DNA of 61,269 nt, from contig PMHV01000006.1 of the NCBI GenBank assembly GCA_003156805.1, positions 1-61,269 of the forward strand, read 5' to 3'. Each line of letters starts with the position of its first letter. Positions within the stretch are counted from its first letter, which is position 1. The stretch comes from Acidobacteriaceae bacterium (lineage in GTDB: Bacteria > Acidobacteriota > Terriglobia > Terriglobales > Acidobacteriaceae). A program made the translations under genes and the position numbers. Below are positions 7,341 through 16,190 of this stretch, piece after piece. The notes beneath the pieces were generated by a model that did no database searches, had not been told where the DNA came from, and saw only the letters and a list, made by a program, of their open reading frames with translations.

Positions 7341-10325
7341 CTAGCCTTTCTTGTCGGTCACGTACACGAACTCCAAGAATTCGACTGTTCTTGCGGCGCG
7401 ACCCTTGATCCGCGGATACTTCGCCGAGACATGCACCAGCAGTACATCTCCTTTGTTCGCTGTCGCCGGAACCTGCCCGGTGATTTCGAGTTGCGTCTTC
7501 TCGTGTCCTCTGTGCGCTAAGAGCAACCACTCGCCCTTCTCGCCCGGTTTTACGTCGATCCCGTGTAAGCCCTTCACCGTCTGCCGCAGATCCACCGTCT
7601 CCACGCTCTGCAGCACGCCCGGCAGCAGATACAGCGGCTGATTGCTCTTCGCGCCCACGGCCCGCAGCGTATCTGCAATCTTCGCCACTGTCGGTGTATT
7701 CAGAATCTCCACCGGCACGTGCTTCGTGTTGATTCCGAGAACAATCGGCTCCTCGAAGTGAATCGGCAGCTTGCCCAGTCCAAGTCCGAAGTGGAACTTA
7801 GCTCCCATCGGCGCGAACATAGAGTCGGTATTCCGCCACGCCGAACACTGGTGCGTCATTGAGTAGCCGGGGTTTGGAATCTCGAGTGCGCTCGTCGCAT
7901 CCACCGCGCATCCCGTCGATGGACTGTACAGGCTCACCACCGCGCACAAATGCCCGCCTGACGGCGCGCTCGTGAATGGGGCCGATGCATTCACCGTCAC
8001 CGTCGAATCTGCGGCAATGTTCACCGTCTGCGGCGTTCCCACCATCGAGCCATTCGTGCCCACTCCGCCGGGAATCGCCCAGAAGGCTACCACAACTCCA
8101 TTCGCCTCGGTCGGCCCGTCGTTATGCACGTTCGCGGAAAACCCGTAGTTCGTCGAAGGCTCCAGCAGCGTATCCCAGCGTCCGCCGGGCTGGCCGCTGA
8201 TCGGCACCGGCTGGTTCGTCGAGAGATCCGTCAGGATAATGTCCGGACTCTGGTATCCACCCAGGATGTACACGCTTTCCAGAACCTCGAACCCGCTCAG
8301 AATCTCCATTCCGTTCGGCGATCCCAGTCCTGTTACCGCATCCCATCCCGGTCCGGTCGGATACCCCGGAATCCCGCTATTGCTGTTATTGGTCGGCGCA
8401 GTCGCCAGTTGCGGATACGCCGGGTCCGGCCACAGCGGATTGATCGGGTTAAACGCGCCCGGCCCCAGCGCGTACAGAGTCGGATTGGCAAATCCGATGT
8501 TGAATCCCGCATTTGAGTTCAACACCGCGATTAGTCCAGCCCAGAACGGCGACGATGCGCTGGTTCCGTTGCCAACCTGTCCGCCCGGCACACCGCCAAG
8601 ACAGATACCGGAAAACCCCGTGCGATAGTTGGCATTGGCCGCCACATCCGGCACCCCGCGTCCCGTCGCGTTGAACGGCGCGGGGGGCGTCACCGTCGAA
8701 GGATTCGGCGAAGCAATTCCTGGGTTGATCGAGTTCGGAATCCCCGCATTCGCCTGGTAAGTAGGCACCGGGAAGTAATCGCTCACGCCACCGCCTCCCG
8801 ACCCCCAGGGATAGCTGGCATCCTCAAGCGGCGCATTCCACGGAAACTCTACCGGCAGCGGTGTCGACGAGCCGCTCGGCAGATACTGCCCCAGCGTCGT
8901 TCCGCCCACGCCCAGCACCGAAGGATCGCTCGCTGGATACTGCACATGCGCGTACCCGTCTCCCTGGCTCGGGTCGCCAATCTCGCTGCCCACCCCGCAG
9001 TTCGATCCGAAGTCGCCCGTCGCGACGCAGATCGTTGGCCCGTTCACCAGAATCGTCGCATCCTGGAATGCCTGCGAGACCGCCTCCATCACCGCCGTCG
9101 TCGCACCGTACGCCGCAAGTCCATCTGGATCGTCGCCGCCCGAGATGAAATAGCTCGACGAAAGCACCGACGGCGGATTCACTCCTGCCGGGAAATCTCC
9201 CGCCTCCGGATGCAGCACCCGCCCGATCATGTCCACCCAGCCTATCTGCGAGTCCTCGAGGAAATAGCAGGCCAGGTTTGCTCCAGGGGCCGCGAGTCCG
9301 GCAATCGCCAGATCCTGCGTCGTCTCCCCGTCCAGGTTGAAGTAGATGATTGTCCCCGATGGAATTGGCGTCACGAATCCGGACTGGGTCGTCATCGTCG
9401 TCGGCGTCACCGCGGTCACCTGCAGATAGTAGGTGTTCCCGCTGTAACTGTACTGCGCAGTCGAACCATTCGGCACTGTGCCCGTGGAGGTAAAGGTCAG
9501 CGTATTGCCGCCCACCGCCGCGGCTACTGTCGTCGCCAGTTGCGCGCCCAGATTCTGAACGCCGTCCACCGGAATCGGATACACCGTCGGCACGCTCACA
9601 CCGGCAGAGCTGAAGGTCTGGTTGATATCGCTCTGCACATACCCGATTCCCCCTCCCGCCGAAACAATCCCTATCGTTTGTCCGCCAATCGCGGCGCCCG
9701 GCGCGGGAAAGTTGTACTCCGACGCCGCCTGCGCCACGCTGATCAGGTTCGTAATCGGAGTGTCGCCTGGCAGCCCGTTCCTGCCGCCTATCGGCCGGTT
9801 GTCCAGCCCGAAGACCCCCACAATGCTCTCGGCCAGTTCCTTTGGCACATGGATAAACCCGTCGCGTCCGCGATAGCTTCGCGCCCGCGGCGGCGGACCC
9901 GGCTTCCGTTGCGGTGCGGGCGGCAGTTCATACCGTTTGAAACTCACGCCGAAGGCCTTCGAAAATTGCGCAGCCGTTCCCTCCACCACCACGTGCCGGC
10001 GTCCCGCGTGAATGCTCTTCACCGTAAGCCCGTTCTTCTTCGCAAACTCCTCGATCGCCTTGATCTCCTGCGGATGCGCGCCGTATGCTTCCGTAAACTC
10101 CTCGGGAGAGAGCCGCGTTCGCGTCCTTGGCGGCGTCTTGGAGAAGTAATCGAAATCAGGAAAGGCGGGGCCGTCCGTGCGCCGGCGCAGCACAATCGTC
10201 ACCGAAAACCTCTCCTTCCCATCCACTTCGCCCGTCACCTTCGCCTTGCGCGGCGGTTTGCGCTCGCTGCCCTTCAGTTGAACATAACCTTCAGGGATGA
10301 CATTTCTATCGTCTTTCGCTGCCAT
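7341..10325 (-). CDS. Sedolisin (S53) serine-carboxyl peptidase with activation domain
   Basis: About 994 residues. Residues about 40-180 match the pro-kumamolisin activation domain (FSVTIVLRRR, LSPEEFTEAYGAHP, VEGTAAQFSKAFGV). The peptidase domain has the expected residues: Glu and Asp in GETTQDLA (about 334 and 338), the oxyanion Asp in TGDFGSNCG (about 438) and the nucleophile Ser in GTSASSP (about 589). About 300 further residues include Ig-like beta domains, making it much longer than kumamolisin. ATGs at 10325 and 10331 follow AAAGGA; 10325 has the better spacing. No classical signal peptide is seen at any start, so the export route is unclear. Such enzymes act at acid pH, which suits an acidobacterium. 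It is divergent from the kinase gene. Confidence 0.92.
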   Translation of the reverse strand: MAAKDDRNVIPEGYVQLKGSERKPPRKAKVTGEVDGKERFSVTIVLRRRTDGPAFPDFDYFSKTPPRTRTRLSPEEFTEAYGAHPQEIKAIEEFAKKNGLTVKSIHAGRRHVVVEGTAAQFSKAFGVSFKRYELPPAPQRKPGPPPRARSYRGRDGFIHVPKELAESIVGVFGLDNRPIGGRNGLPGDTPITNLISVAQAASEYNFPAPGAAIGGQTIGIVSAGGGIGYVQSDINQTFSSAGVSVPTVYPIPVDGVQNLGAQLATTVAAAVGGNTLTFTSTGTVPNGSTAQYSYSGNTYYLQVTAVTPTTMTTQSGFVTPIPSGTIIYFNLDGETTQDLAIAGLAAPGANLACYFLEDSQIGWVDMIGRVLHPEAGDFPAGVNPPSVLSSSYFISGGDDPDGLAAYGATTAVMEAVSQAFQDATILVNGPTICVATGDFGSNCGVGSEIGDPSQGDGYAHVQYPASDPSVLGVGGTTLGQYLPSGSSTPLPVEFPWNAPLEDASYPWGSGGGGVSDYFPVPTYQANAGIPNSINPGIASPNPSTVTPPAPFNATGRGVPDVAANANYRTGFSGICLGGVPGGQVGNGTSASSPFWAGLIAVLNSNAGFNIGFANPTLYALGPGAFNPINPLWPDPAYPQLATAPTNNSNSGIPGYPTGPGWDAVTGLGSPNGMEILSGFEVLESVYILGGYQSPDIILTDLSTNQPVPISGQPGGRWDTLLEPSTNYGFSANVHNDGPTEANGVVVAFWAIPGGVGTNGSMVGTPQTVNIAADSTVTVNASAPFTSAPSGGHLCAVVSLYSPSTGCAVDATSALEIPNPGYSMTHQCSAWRNTDSMFAPMGAKFHFGLGLGKLPIHFEEPIVLGINTKHVPVEILNTPTVAKIADTLRAVGAKSNQPLYLLPGVLQSVETVDLRQTVKGLHGIDVKPGEKGEWLLLAHRGHEKTQLEITGQVPATANKGDVLLVHVSAKYPRIKGRAARTVEFLEFVYVTDKKG

Positions 10326-10480
10326 TGTCATCGGTCCTTTCAGCGGGATTCGGCTCATTCGCCCTTTGGAGGTCAAAGAATTGCATCTGGGAAATGGGAA
10401 GCAGCTCTGTACACCGAGTAAGGATCCTTACCCAGCTTCTCCCCATACTCGATATAGTGAATCTTTCCTCAGAACCGTTT

Positions 10481-10492
10481 CAACTTAAGTTG
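10481..10492. promoter_or_regulatory. Perfect palindrome CAACTTAAGTTG
   Basis: A 12-base perfect dyad lies in the 295-base gap between the divergent sedolisin and kinase genes. It could be an operator, but there is only one copy here and no identified regulator. Confidence 0.3.
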
Positions 10493-10603
10493 TTTGGGCT
10501 TGAAGTGGCATGCCAACTTCCGAGAATCTCGTTTCCGCCAACTTCCGGTTGGCCGACAAACCGGACAGAATCTTTGGATCCGCGTGGAACGTGCTGGGTG
10601 GGC

Positions 10604-10609
10604 TATAAT
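10604..10609 (+). promoter_or_regulatory. -10 box (TATAAT) of a probably leaderless kinase transcript
   Basis: A perfect TATAAT ends 11 bases before the kinase ATG at 10621. No ribosome site precedes the ATG. Transcription starting 7-12 bases after the box would give a leader of only 0-5 bases. No good -35 box is found at 17 bases. Confidence 0.45.
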
Positions 10610-10620
10610 CACGCGCACGC

Positions 10621-13224
10621 ATGGCACTCAGCTCCGGTACAAAACTGGGTCCTTACGAGATCCAATCGCCGCTGGGCGCGGGAGGCATGGGCGAGGTGTA
10701 CCGCGCACGCGACACGCGGCTCGGGCGTGATGTCGCGATCAAAGTGCTGCCAGAGGCGCTGGCTAAAGACGCCGATCGACTGCGGCGCTTCGAACAGGAA
10801 GCACGCACGATTGCCGCGCTGAACCATCCGAACATCCTGGGAATCCATGACATTGGTGCGCACGATGGTGCGCCGTTTCTGGTCAGCGAGTTCCTTGAAG
10901 GACAAACACTGCGGGAGAAGCTCGAATCAGGGCCGCTGCCGGTGCGGCGCGCGACCGAATACGCGCTCGGCATCGCGCAGGGACTCGCGGCGGCACACGA
11001 GAAGGGAATCGTGCACCGGGATCTGAAACCGGAGAACGTGTTTGTCACTCGGGACGGACGGATTAAAGTGCTGGATTTCGGGCTGGCGAAGCTGGTGAGG
11101 CCGGAGGAAAGCCACGAAACTGCAGTGACGCTAACGAGTCCGGGGACTTTGCCGGGTATGGTGATGGGTACTGTCGGCTACATGTCGCCGGAGCAGGTGC
11201 GGGGCGAACCGAGCGACGCCCGATCGGACATTTTCAGTTTCGGTGCGGTGTTGTACGAGATGCTCACCGGCAAACGCGCCTTCAAACGCGAGACGTCCGC
11301 AGAAACGATGACCGCAATTTTGCGCGAAGAGCCACAGGCGCTGAGCGACACCGGCGGGCAAGGTCCGCTGGCACTGCAACGGATTCTTGTGCGATGCCTG
11401 GAAAAGAATGTCGAGCGGCGATTCCAGTCGGCCAGCGATCTGGCGTTTGCCATCGAATCGCTGAGTGGAACGTCGACCGCGAAGAGTGTGCCGCAGCTGA
11501 AGTCGAGGCGGGCGTGGCTCCCGTGGGTCATAGCCGCTGCTGCGCTGCTCATGGGAGCTGCGGTCTGGGAAATGTTTCGGCCGGCGGCTGCACCGGCCAA
11601 CCCGCTCGAAAAAGCGCATTTCACGCGCGTGACCGACTTCGAAAGCGTGGAAGCGGCGATCTCGCCGGACGGCAGGTTCGTGGCTTTTGTCTCCGATCAT
11701 GACGGCCCCTTCGATGTATGGCTCACCCAGGTGGGTACCGGACGTCTGATTAATCTGACACAGGGGAAGGCAGGCCCTTTACCTGGGCCTTTACGAAGCG
11801 TCGGCTTTTCCGGCGATGGCTCGGAGATTTGGATCGGCGGTGGTGATGTGGGTATGCGGCTGCGTATGCTGCCTCTAGCAGGAGGCACGCCTCGTAATTT
11901 CCTCGGTGAGGACGCCGCCAACCTGGCCTGGTCACCGGACGGCGACCGGATTGTCTATCATAAAGCCGGTAATGGCGACCCTATGTTCGTGGCGGACCGC
12001 ACCGGCGCGAACTCTCGGAAGATATTCGGGGATCAGCCGGTATTTCACAACCATTTTCCAACCTGGTCGCCTGACGGCCGTTGGATCTATTTCGTGCATG
12101 GGACGCCGGCGACGAGGGAGATGGATTTATGGCGCATAGACCCGGACGGCCGGAACCCAGAGCGCCTCACGCAACGCAATACAGACGTCGCTTATCCCAC
12201 CCCGGTCGGCGACCGGACGGTGTTCTACGTGGCGCGCGACGGGGACGGTTCAGGGCCTTGGCTGTGGGCGTTTGATCTGAAGCGGAAGGAATCGCGGCGC
12301 GCGAGCGTCGGTCTCGAGCAATATACGTCCGTGCAAGCCAGCGCGGACGGTCGTAAGCTGGTGGCCACCATCAGCAATCCCGTCGCGGGACTTTGGACTG
12401 TTCCGATTCTTGATCGCGTCGCCGATGAACACGACGTAAAACCGTTTACAGTGCCGAACGAGCGTGCGCTGGCGCCCCGTTTTGGTGGCTCGTCGCTGTT
12501 TTATTTGTCTTCCCTGGGGACGGGCGACGGACTGTGGCGCCTTCGGGACGGACAGGCGACTGAAATCTGGAAGGGCGCCGACGGTGCGCTAATGGAAACG
12601 CCCGCTGTTTCGCCGGATGGAGGTCGCGTGGCCATTGTGCTGCGACGGAACGGGAAACGCCAACTGCATGTCCTCTCTTCAGACGGCGCCGAACTCCAGC
12701 CCATCGCGGAGGGAATTGTCGCCCAGGGTTCGAGCTGCTGGTCGCCGGATGGCAGATGGATCGTCACTGGTGGCAGCGATTCCACCGGTCCCGGGCTTTT
12801 CAAGATCCCGCTGGATGGCGGATCGCCAGTTCGCTTGGTCAGCGGGTCGGCACTCAATCCAGTCTGGTCGCCGGACGGAAGCCTGATCGTATATGCGGGT
12901 ACGAATGTGCGCACCTTCGCTCCGCTTCTGGGCGTACGCCCGGACGGAACCAGCGTCAAATTGCCCGAGATCAACTTGCGGCGCTTGGGCGAGCGCGTCC
13001 GCTTCTTGCCTGATGGCAAGAGTCTGATCTACATGCAGGGACTGCTCGCATCACAGGACTTCTGGCTACTCGATCTCGCCTCCATGAAGTCGCACCTCCT
13101 CACCAGGCTGCAAAACCGTGCCGCCATGCGGACCTTCGACCTCACCAGCGACGGGAAACAAATCGTCTTCGACCGTTTACGCGAAAACTCGCAGGTCGTC
13201 ATGATCGATCTTCCCAAGGAATAA
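10621..13224 (+). CDS. Ser/Thr protein kinase with transmembrane segment and PD40 propeller
   Basis: 867 residues. The N-terminal ~270 residues form a complete Hanks-type kinase: GAGGMGEVYRA P-loop (about 19-29), VAIK Lys41, HRDLKPEN (about 132-139), DFGLAK and APE-like SPEQVRG. A single membrane helix follows at about 299-320 (WLPWVIAAAALLMGAAVW). The remaining ~540 residues contain repeated SPDG blades (AISPDGRFVAF, WSPDGRWIYF, SPDGGRVAI, WSPDGSLIVYAG), typical of PD40/TolB-like beta-propellers. This architecture is common in Acidobacteriota. The propeller probably lies outside the membrane and senses a ligand, with the kinase inside. It is transcribed divergently from the sedolisin and appears to be leaderless. 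Confidence 0.95.
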   Translation: MALSSGTKLGPYEIQSPLGAGGMGEVYRARDTRLGRDVAIKVLPEALAKDADRLRRFEQEARTIAALNHPNILGIHDIGAHDGAPFLVSEFLEGQTLREKLESGPLPVRRATEYALGIAQGLAAAHEKGIVHRDLKPENVFVTRDGRIKVLDFGLAKLVRPEESHETAVTLTSPGTLPGMVMGTVGYMSPEQVRGEPSDARSDIFSFGAVLYEMLTGKRAFKRETSAETMTAILREEPQALSDTGGQGPLALQRILVRCLEKNVERRFQSASDLAFAIESLSGTSTAKSVPQLKSRRAWLPWVIAAAALLMGAAVWEMFRPAAAPANPLEKAHFTRVTDFESVEAAISPDGRFVAFVSDHDGPFDVWLTQVGTGRLINLTQGKAGPLPGPLRSVGFSGDGSEIWIGGGDVGMRLRMLPLAGGTPRNFLGEDAANLAWSPDGDRIVYHKAGNGDPMFVADRTGANSRKIFGDQPVFHNHFPTWSPDGRWIYFVHGTPATREMDLWRIDPDGRNPERLTQRNTDVAYPTPVGDRTVFYVARDGDGSGPWLWAFDLKRKESRRASVGLEQYTSVQASADGRKLVATISNPVAGLWTVPILDRVADEHDVKPFTVPNERALAPRFGGSSLFYLSSLGTGDGLWRLRDGQATEIWKGADGALMETPAVSPDGGRVAIVLRRNGKRQLHVLSSDGAELQPIAEGIVAQGSSCWSPDGRWIVTGGSDSTGPGLFKIPLDGGSPVRLVSGSALNPVWSPDGSLIVYAGTNVRTFAPLLGVRPDGTSVKLPEINLRRLGERVRFLPDGKSLIYMQGLLASQDFWLLDLASMKSHLLTRLQNRAAMRTFDLTSDGKQIVFDRLRENSQVVMIDLPKE

Positions 13225-13598
13225 AGAATAGCGTTGTTCAATCACGACCTGCCGGTAGTTCCCGAGGTCTCTCTTGATCCGCCCGAGTGACGGGCAAACG
13301 TGAAGTAATAGCCGCGCTGCGTACCATGAGCTTTGTTTCCATACCAGGCTTAGTGGCTCCCATGCTTGGACCCATCGCCGCGTTCATTGGTGACCAGTGC
13401 GATGGCACGCACGTAGCTTTTCGCTGCTTCGTTCAGAGAACCATCAACCGCAATAGTCTCGTCCCGCGCTTCGCGGCAAACGCAACCCCATGCGCTTCCA
13501 CAGAATCGTGCGCCGAGCTGCAAGATCGCTGGCTGGTCGTTATTGCTCAGTACAGTGCCCGAAAACAGAATAATGTTCAATTGCAGAGGTCGCAACGC
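13225..13598. other. Gap with a possible MFS-transporter relic
   Basis: Plus-strand translation around 13315-13385 gives RTMSFVSIPGLVAPMLGPIA, reminiscent of a transmembrane segment of EmrB/QacA-type MFS drug exporters. No flanking transporter sequence is readable, so at most this is a short decayed fragment. Nothing else is supported here. Confidence 0.25.
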
Positions 13599-13829
13599 AT
13601 GCATGATGACGTAGCTGGCAGTTTGCCGGGCACCGTGGAGAAAATCATTAAACCCATTCGAGGCGAAGCCGAGAAAGTGCAGATTGCCATTCAAGGGGGA
13701 GACGATCCGAATCAGAAAATTCGTATAGCTAATATTCTGGTCGATGCCCGAGGCGAAGCGGTCTCCTTAAAAAGGGGCGCAGCCGTGCAGATCGTCGTCA
13801 GACCGAAGCCGAAAGACCCAATTGAATAA
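13599..13829 (+). CDS. Small conserved-type hypothetical protein
   Basis: 76 residues beginning MHDDVAGSLPGTVEKIIKP and continuing EKVQIAIQGGDDPNQKIRIA with a final VSLKRGAAVQIVVRPK. The ATG at 13599 has GAGG about 9 bases upstream and starts exactly where a coherent beta-rich sequence begins; the same frame is open upstream to 13287, but that part looks unrelated. The pattern (PGTVEKII, a central IRIxN strand, and a VSLKxGAxV ending) recalls short uncharacterised soil-bacterial proteins. No catalytic motif or membrane segment is visible. It lies 88 bases before the oxidoreductase gene on the same strand. Confidence 0.5.
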   Translation: MHDDVAGSLPGTVEKIIKPIRGEAEKVQIAIQGGDDPNQKIRIANILVDARGEAVSLKRGAAVQIVVRPKPKDPIE

Positions 13830-13917
13830 TTCCGACAGATCCATCTCGATAGTGGACAGATAAAACTGATCGAGGCATGGCGGGCTGGCGGTCCGCAGCC
13901 GGCATGGGAGATACACG

Positions 13918-14847
13918 ATGAAGGCAGTGGTACTGCATGAGTACGGTGGTCCTGAGAAGTTGAAATTTGAAGACAGCGTTCCCGATCCGCAAATTAGCGG
14001 AGATACGGTACGGATCGCGTCGGCCGCTGCCAGCGTTAATCCGATTGACTGGAAAATGCGCTCAGGGGCGCGGCAGAAGGATTTTCCGTTGTCGTTTCCT
14101 GCAATTTTGGGCCGCGACGTGAGCGGCATCGTACGATCGGTGGGCGCAAATGTGAAGCACTTCAAGCCCGGTGACCGCGTTCTTGTACTATCCAACGCGA
14201 CCTATGCCGAGTTTGTGGCGGTGAACGATTCGAACGTGACCCATCTGCCGGACGGCATGGACCTGGCGGACGCGGCGGCGATCCCGTTAATCGCGCTTAC
14301 AGGAGACCAACTCGTCCGCCTTGCGACCAACGTGCAAAAGGGACAGGTTGTCCTGATAACAGGAGCGCTGGGCAGTGTTGGGCGTGCCGCAGTGCATACG
14401 GCAAAGAAGATAGGTGCTCAAGTGATTGCAGGTGTTCGCGCGAAAGAGCTAGACGAGGCCCGCTCCCTCGGTGTTTCTGGTGTGCTAGCGATTGATGACG
14501 ATAAAGCGATTGAAGAATTTCGTTTAGTGGATGCAGTTGCGGACACCGTTGGCGGTGAAGTTGCTGCGAAGTTGATCACCAAGATAAGGCACGGCGGTTC
14601 CTTCGGCTACACCGCTGTGTTGCCGGAAAGCGCAGCGGCGCTAAATCCGGCAGTGAAGATTGCGCGTGTGCTTGCGCAGCCTGATCCATCTAAGGTGCGT
14701 GAGTTTGCCGATGACGTGCGCGATGGCAAGTTCGTTCTGCCTATTGGTCGCCGGATGCCGTTGCATGATGCGGCCGAGGCGCATGTCCTAGGGGAGAAAG
14801 GCGGTATTGGGAAGATCCTCCTGCTGATGCCGGATTCGCAAGAATGA
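13918..14847 (+). CDS. NAD(P)-dependent zinc-free alcohol dehydrogenase/quinone oxidoreductase (MDR)
   Basis: 309 residues, usual length for the quinone-oxidoreductase branch of the medium-chain dehydrogenase family. The N-terminal GroES-like half shows MKAVVLHEYGGPEKLKFED, ASVNPIDWKMRSG and ILGRDVSGIV; the Rossmann half shows LITGALGSVGRAAVHTAKK for cofactor binding and ends with GGIGKILL. Catalytic and structural zinc ligands of alcohol dehydrogenases are absent, as expected for this branch. The likely reaction is NADPH-dependent reduction of quinones or enones. The ATG is supported by GGGAG 10 bases upstream. The substrate cannot be predicted. Confidence 0.88.
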   Translation: MKAVVLHEYGGPEKLKFEDSVPDPQISGDTVRIASAAASVNPIDWKMRSGARQKDFPLSFPAILGRDVSGIVRSVGANVKHFKPGDRVLVLSNATYAEFVAVNDSNVTHLPDGMDLADAAAIPLIALTGDQLVRLATNVQKGQVVLITGALGSVGRAAVHTAKKIGAQVIAGVRAKELDEARSLGVSGVLAIDDDKAIEEFRLVDAVADTVGGEVAAKLITKIRHGGSFGYTAVLPESAAALNPAVKIARVLAQPDPSKVREFADDVRDGKFVLPIGRRMPLHDAAEAHVLGEKGGIGKILLLMPDSQE

Positions 14848-14875
14848 CTTCTTCACGGCGAACTCAGTGAGGACA

Positions 14876-15085
14876 TCAGGCACTTGCTGGATCTAATCCC
14901 AGGACCGGCGCTATTTTCATCGCGACCAGCACCTCCAACAGGGTGGCGGTGTTACGCACGCTTCCCGAAATGGTGAGAAGCGCTTCGGAGACAACGGGAT
15001 GTTGCTCCGCCAGCGAATCAAGACGATCACTCACGTTGTAGAGTTGCTGAACTTCATGCAGGATCGCAGTGGGATGCATGGGCAC
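14876..15085 (-). CDS. Small helical protein under the shared upstream element
   Basis: 69 residues from GTG at 15085 (an ATG two codons later is possible). The sequence (AILHEVQQLYNVSDRLDSLA, EQHPVVSEALLTISGSVRNT) looks all-helical with a hydrophobic C-terminal third that is not long enough for a clear membrane span. I do not recognise the family. Its main interest is the conserved 56-base element 15-20 bases upstream, shared with the SYLF gene, which supports this being a real and co-regulated gene. Confidence 0.6.
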   Translation of the reverse strand: MPMHPTAILHEVQQLYNVSDRLDSLAEQHPVVSEALLTISGSVRNTATLLEVLVAMKIAPVLGLDPASA

Positions 15086-15099
15086 ACAGCTTTCCTAAA

Positions 15100-15156
15100 G
15101 AGCTAAGAAGTGAACACTTCAGGTGGGCTGACTTATGTTCAGGAAACCTGAAAGAG
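15100..15156 (-). promoter_or_regulatory. Conserved upstream element, copy B
   Basis: Plus-strand reading: GAGCTAAG, 8 variable bases, ACTTCAGGTGGGCTGACTTA, T, GTTCAG, then ACCTGAAAGAG. It is collinear with copy A at 4186-4241, differing mainly by one inserted base and a few substitutions. On the minus strand it contains the dyads TTCAGG-N3-CCTGAA and TCAG-N5-CTGA. Its location just ahead of a minus-strand start, as in copy A, argues for a promoter or operator. Confidence 0.6.
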
Positions 15157-15246
15157 GGCTCGCGGGTCTCCGGAGTCGAACCCCCTCATAAATACGGCAC
15201 ATAGAATCACAACAGGATAAAGTGACGCGTTCATCCTGTGATCGCT

Positions 15247-15327
15247 TTAGCCGCGCCATCGAGAGTATCCCCAGCCCCCGCCACCGAGCAAAAACAACAC
15301 CACAAGAACGATCAATATAGTTGACAT
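15247..15327 (-). CDS. 26-residue hydrophobic microprotein
   Basis: MSTILIVLVVLFLLGGGGWG followed by YSRWRG: one membrane helix, a glycine hinge and a basic aromatic tail. The ATG at 15327 is preceded by AAAGAGG with 6-base spacing, a strong ribosome site for so short a frame. It resembles the DUF3309-type micro-membrane proteins (same STILIV/L start and GWGY motif) but lacks the second helix. The role is unknown. Confidence 0.6.
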   Translation of the reverse strand: MSTILIVLVVLFLLGGGGWGYSRWRG

Positions 15328-15497
15328 GTTGTACCTCTTTTGTACGAGGAAGCTGACGGGCCTTTGGAACGGTCGTCCCACTTCTTCGCTACACAACATC
15401 ATAGAAGCAGCAAAGGGTGATGTCTGATCACATTGGACCACTTTGAACGCTCAATTTGTACGACGCGCCCATGTAGGATTGTGAACGGATTCGTTCT

Positions 15498-16190
15498 GTG
15501 ATTCGCAGGAGGGGTTCACACTCCGACTTGCTCGTGCCGACATTTGCCTCAGTTCGATGGATGCGATTGCTGTTGAGATCGCTTGGACCGGGCGTCATCA
15601 CTGGGGCCGCTGACGACGACCCATCCGGCATTGCCACATATTCTGTTGCGGGCGCGCAGCTTGGAACCAAACTTCTCTGGCCAGCCCTCCTGACGTGGCC
15701 GCTTATGACTGCGGTGCAGATGATGTGTGCCCGAATCGGCAAGGTGACGGGGCAGGGCCTGGCTGCGAATTTCAAGCAGCGATTTCCAAACTGGCTGCTG
15801 CGCGTCGTCATCGTGGCCCTACTTGCGGCCAACACGATTAACGTCGCGGCGGACCTCGCCGGCATGGCGGATGCAGCCGCAATGCTGTCGGGAGTCAAGC
15901 GCGTCTGTTGGTGATAGTTTTCGCACTCCTGATTTCTTGGGCAACGATCCGGCTCGAATATCACCAGATAGCGAACGTGCTCAAGTGGTTGGTGCTGGTG
16001 CTCTTCGCCTATCCATAACCGCGTTTGTGGTGGGAGCTGATTGGAGCAAAGTGCTGCGAGCTACCTTGGTGCCGTCCATGCCCCATGCCAGGGATGAATG
16101 GTCGACGCTGGTTGCAATTCTTGGCACAACGAAGTGGCGCGCCTCACGAAACACTCGAGCTCTCATCTTCTGAAGCCTGATGATGCTTTT
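15498..16190 (+). pseudogene. Decayed NRAMP-family metal transporter
   Basis: The first ~130 codons encode an NRAMP N-terminus: LLRSLGPGVITGAADDDPSG carries the DPSG motif of transmembrane helix 1 (usually DPGN/DPSG), then ATYSVAGAQLG and NVAADLAGMADAAAMLSG. The frame then ends at 15914. Homology continues in another frame from about 15905 (VIVFALLISWATIRLEYQ) and again near 16017 (ITAFVVGADWSKVLRATLVP, WSTLVAILGTT). After LGTT the expected membrane helices are missing, and EVARLTKHSS is readable in yet another frame. At least two frameshifts and a deletion make this non-functional. The intact family transports Mn or Fe. Confidence 0.75.

Noticed and set aside
8946-10421. A 491-codon plus-strand open frame opposite the sedolisin gene
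   Set aside because: Arg/His/Pro-rich with no family resemblance; it is the mirror of a GC-rich coding gene with intact catalytic motifs.
13287-13400. N-terminal extension of the small protein at 13599 and an MFS relic
   Set aside because: Only about 20 residues resemble an MFS helix; too little for a pseudogene call, so listed as a gap with low confidence.
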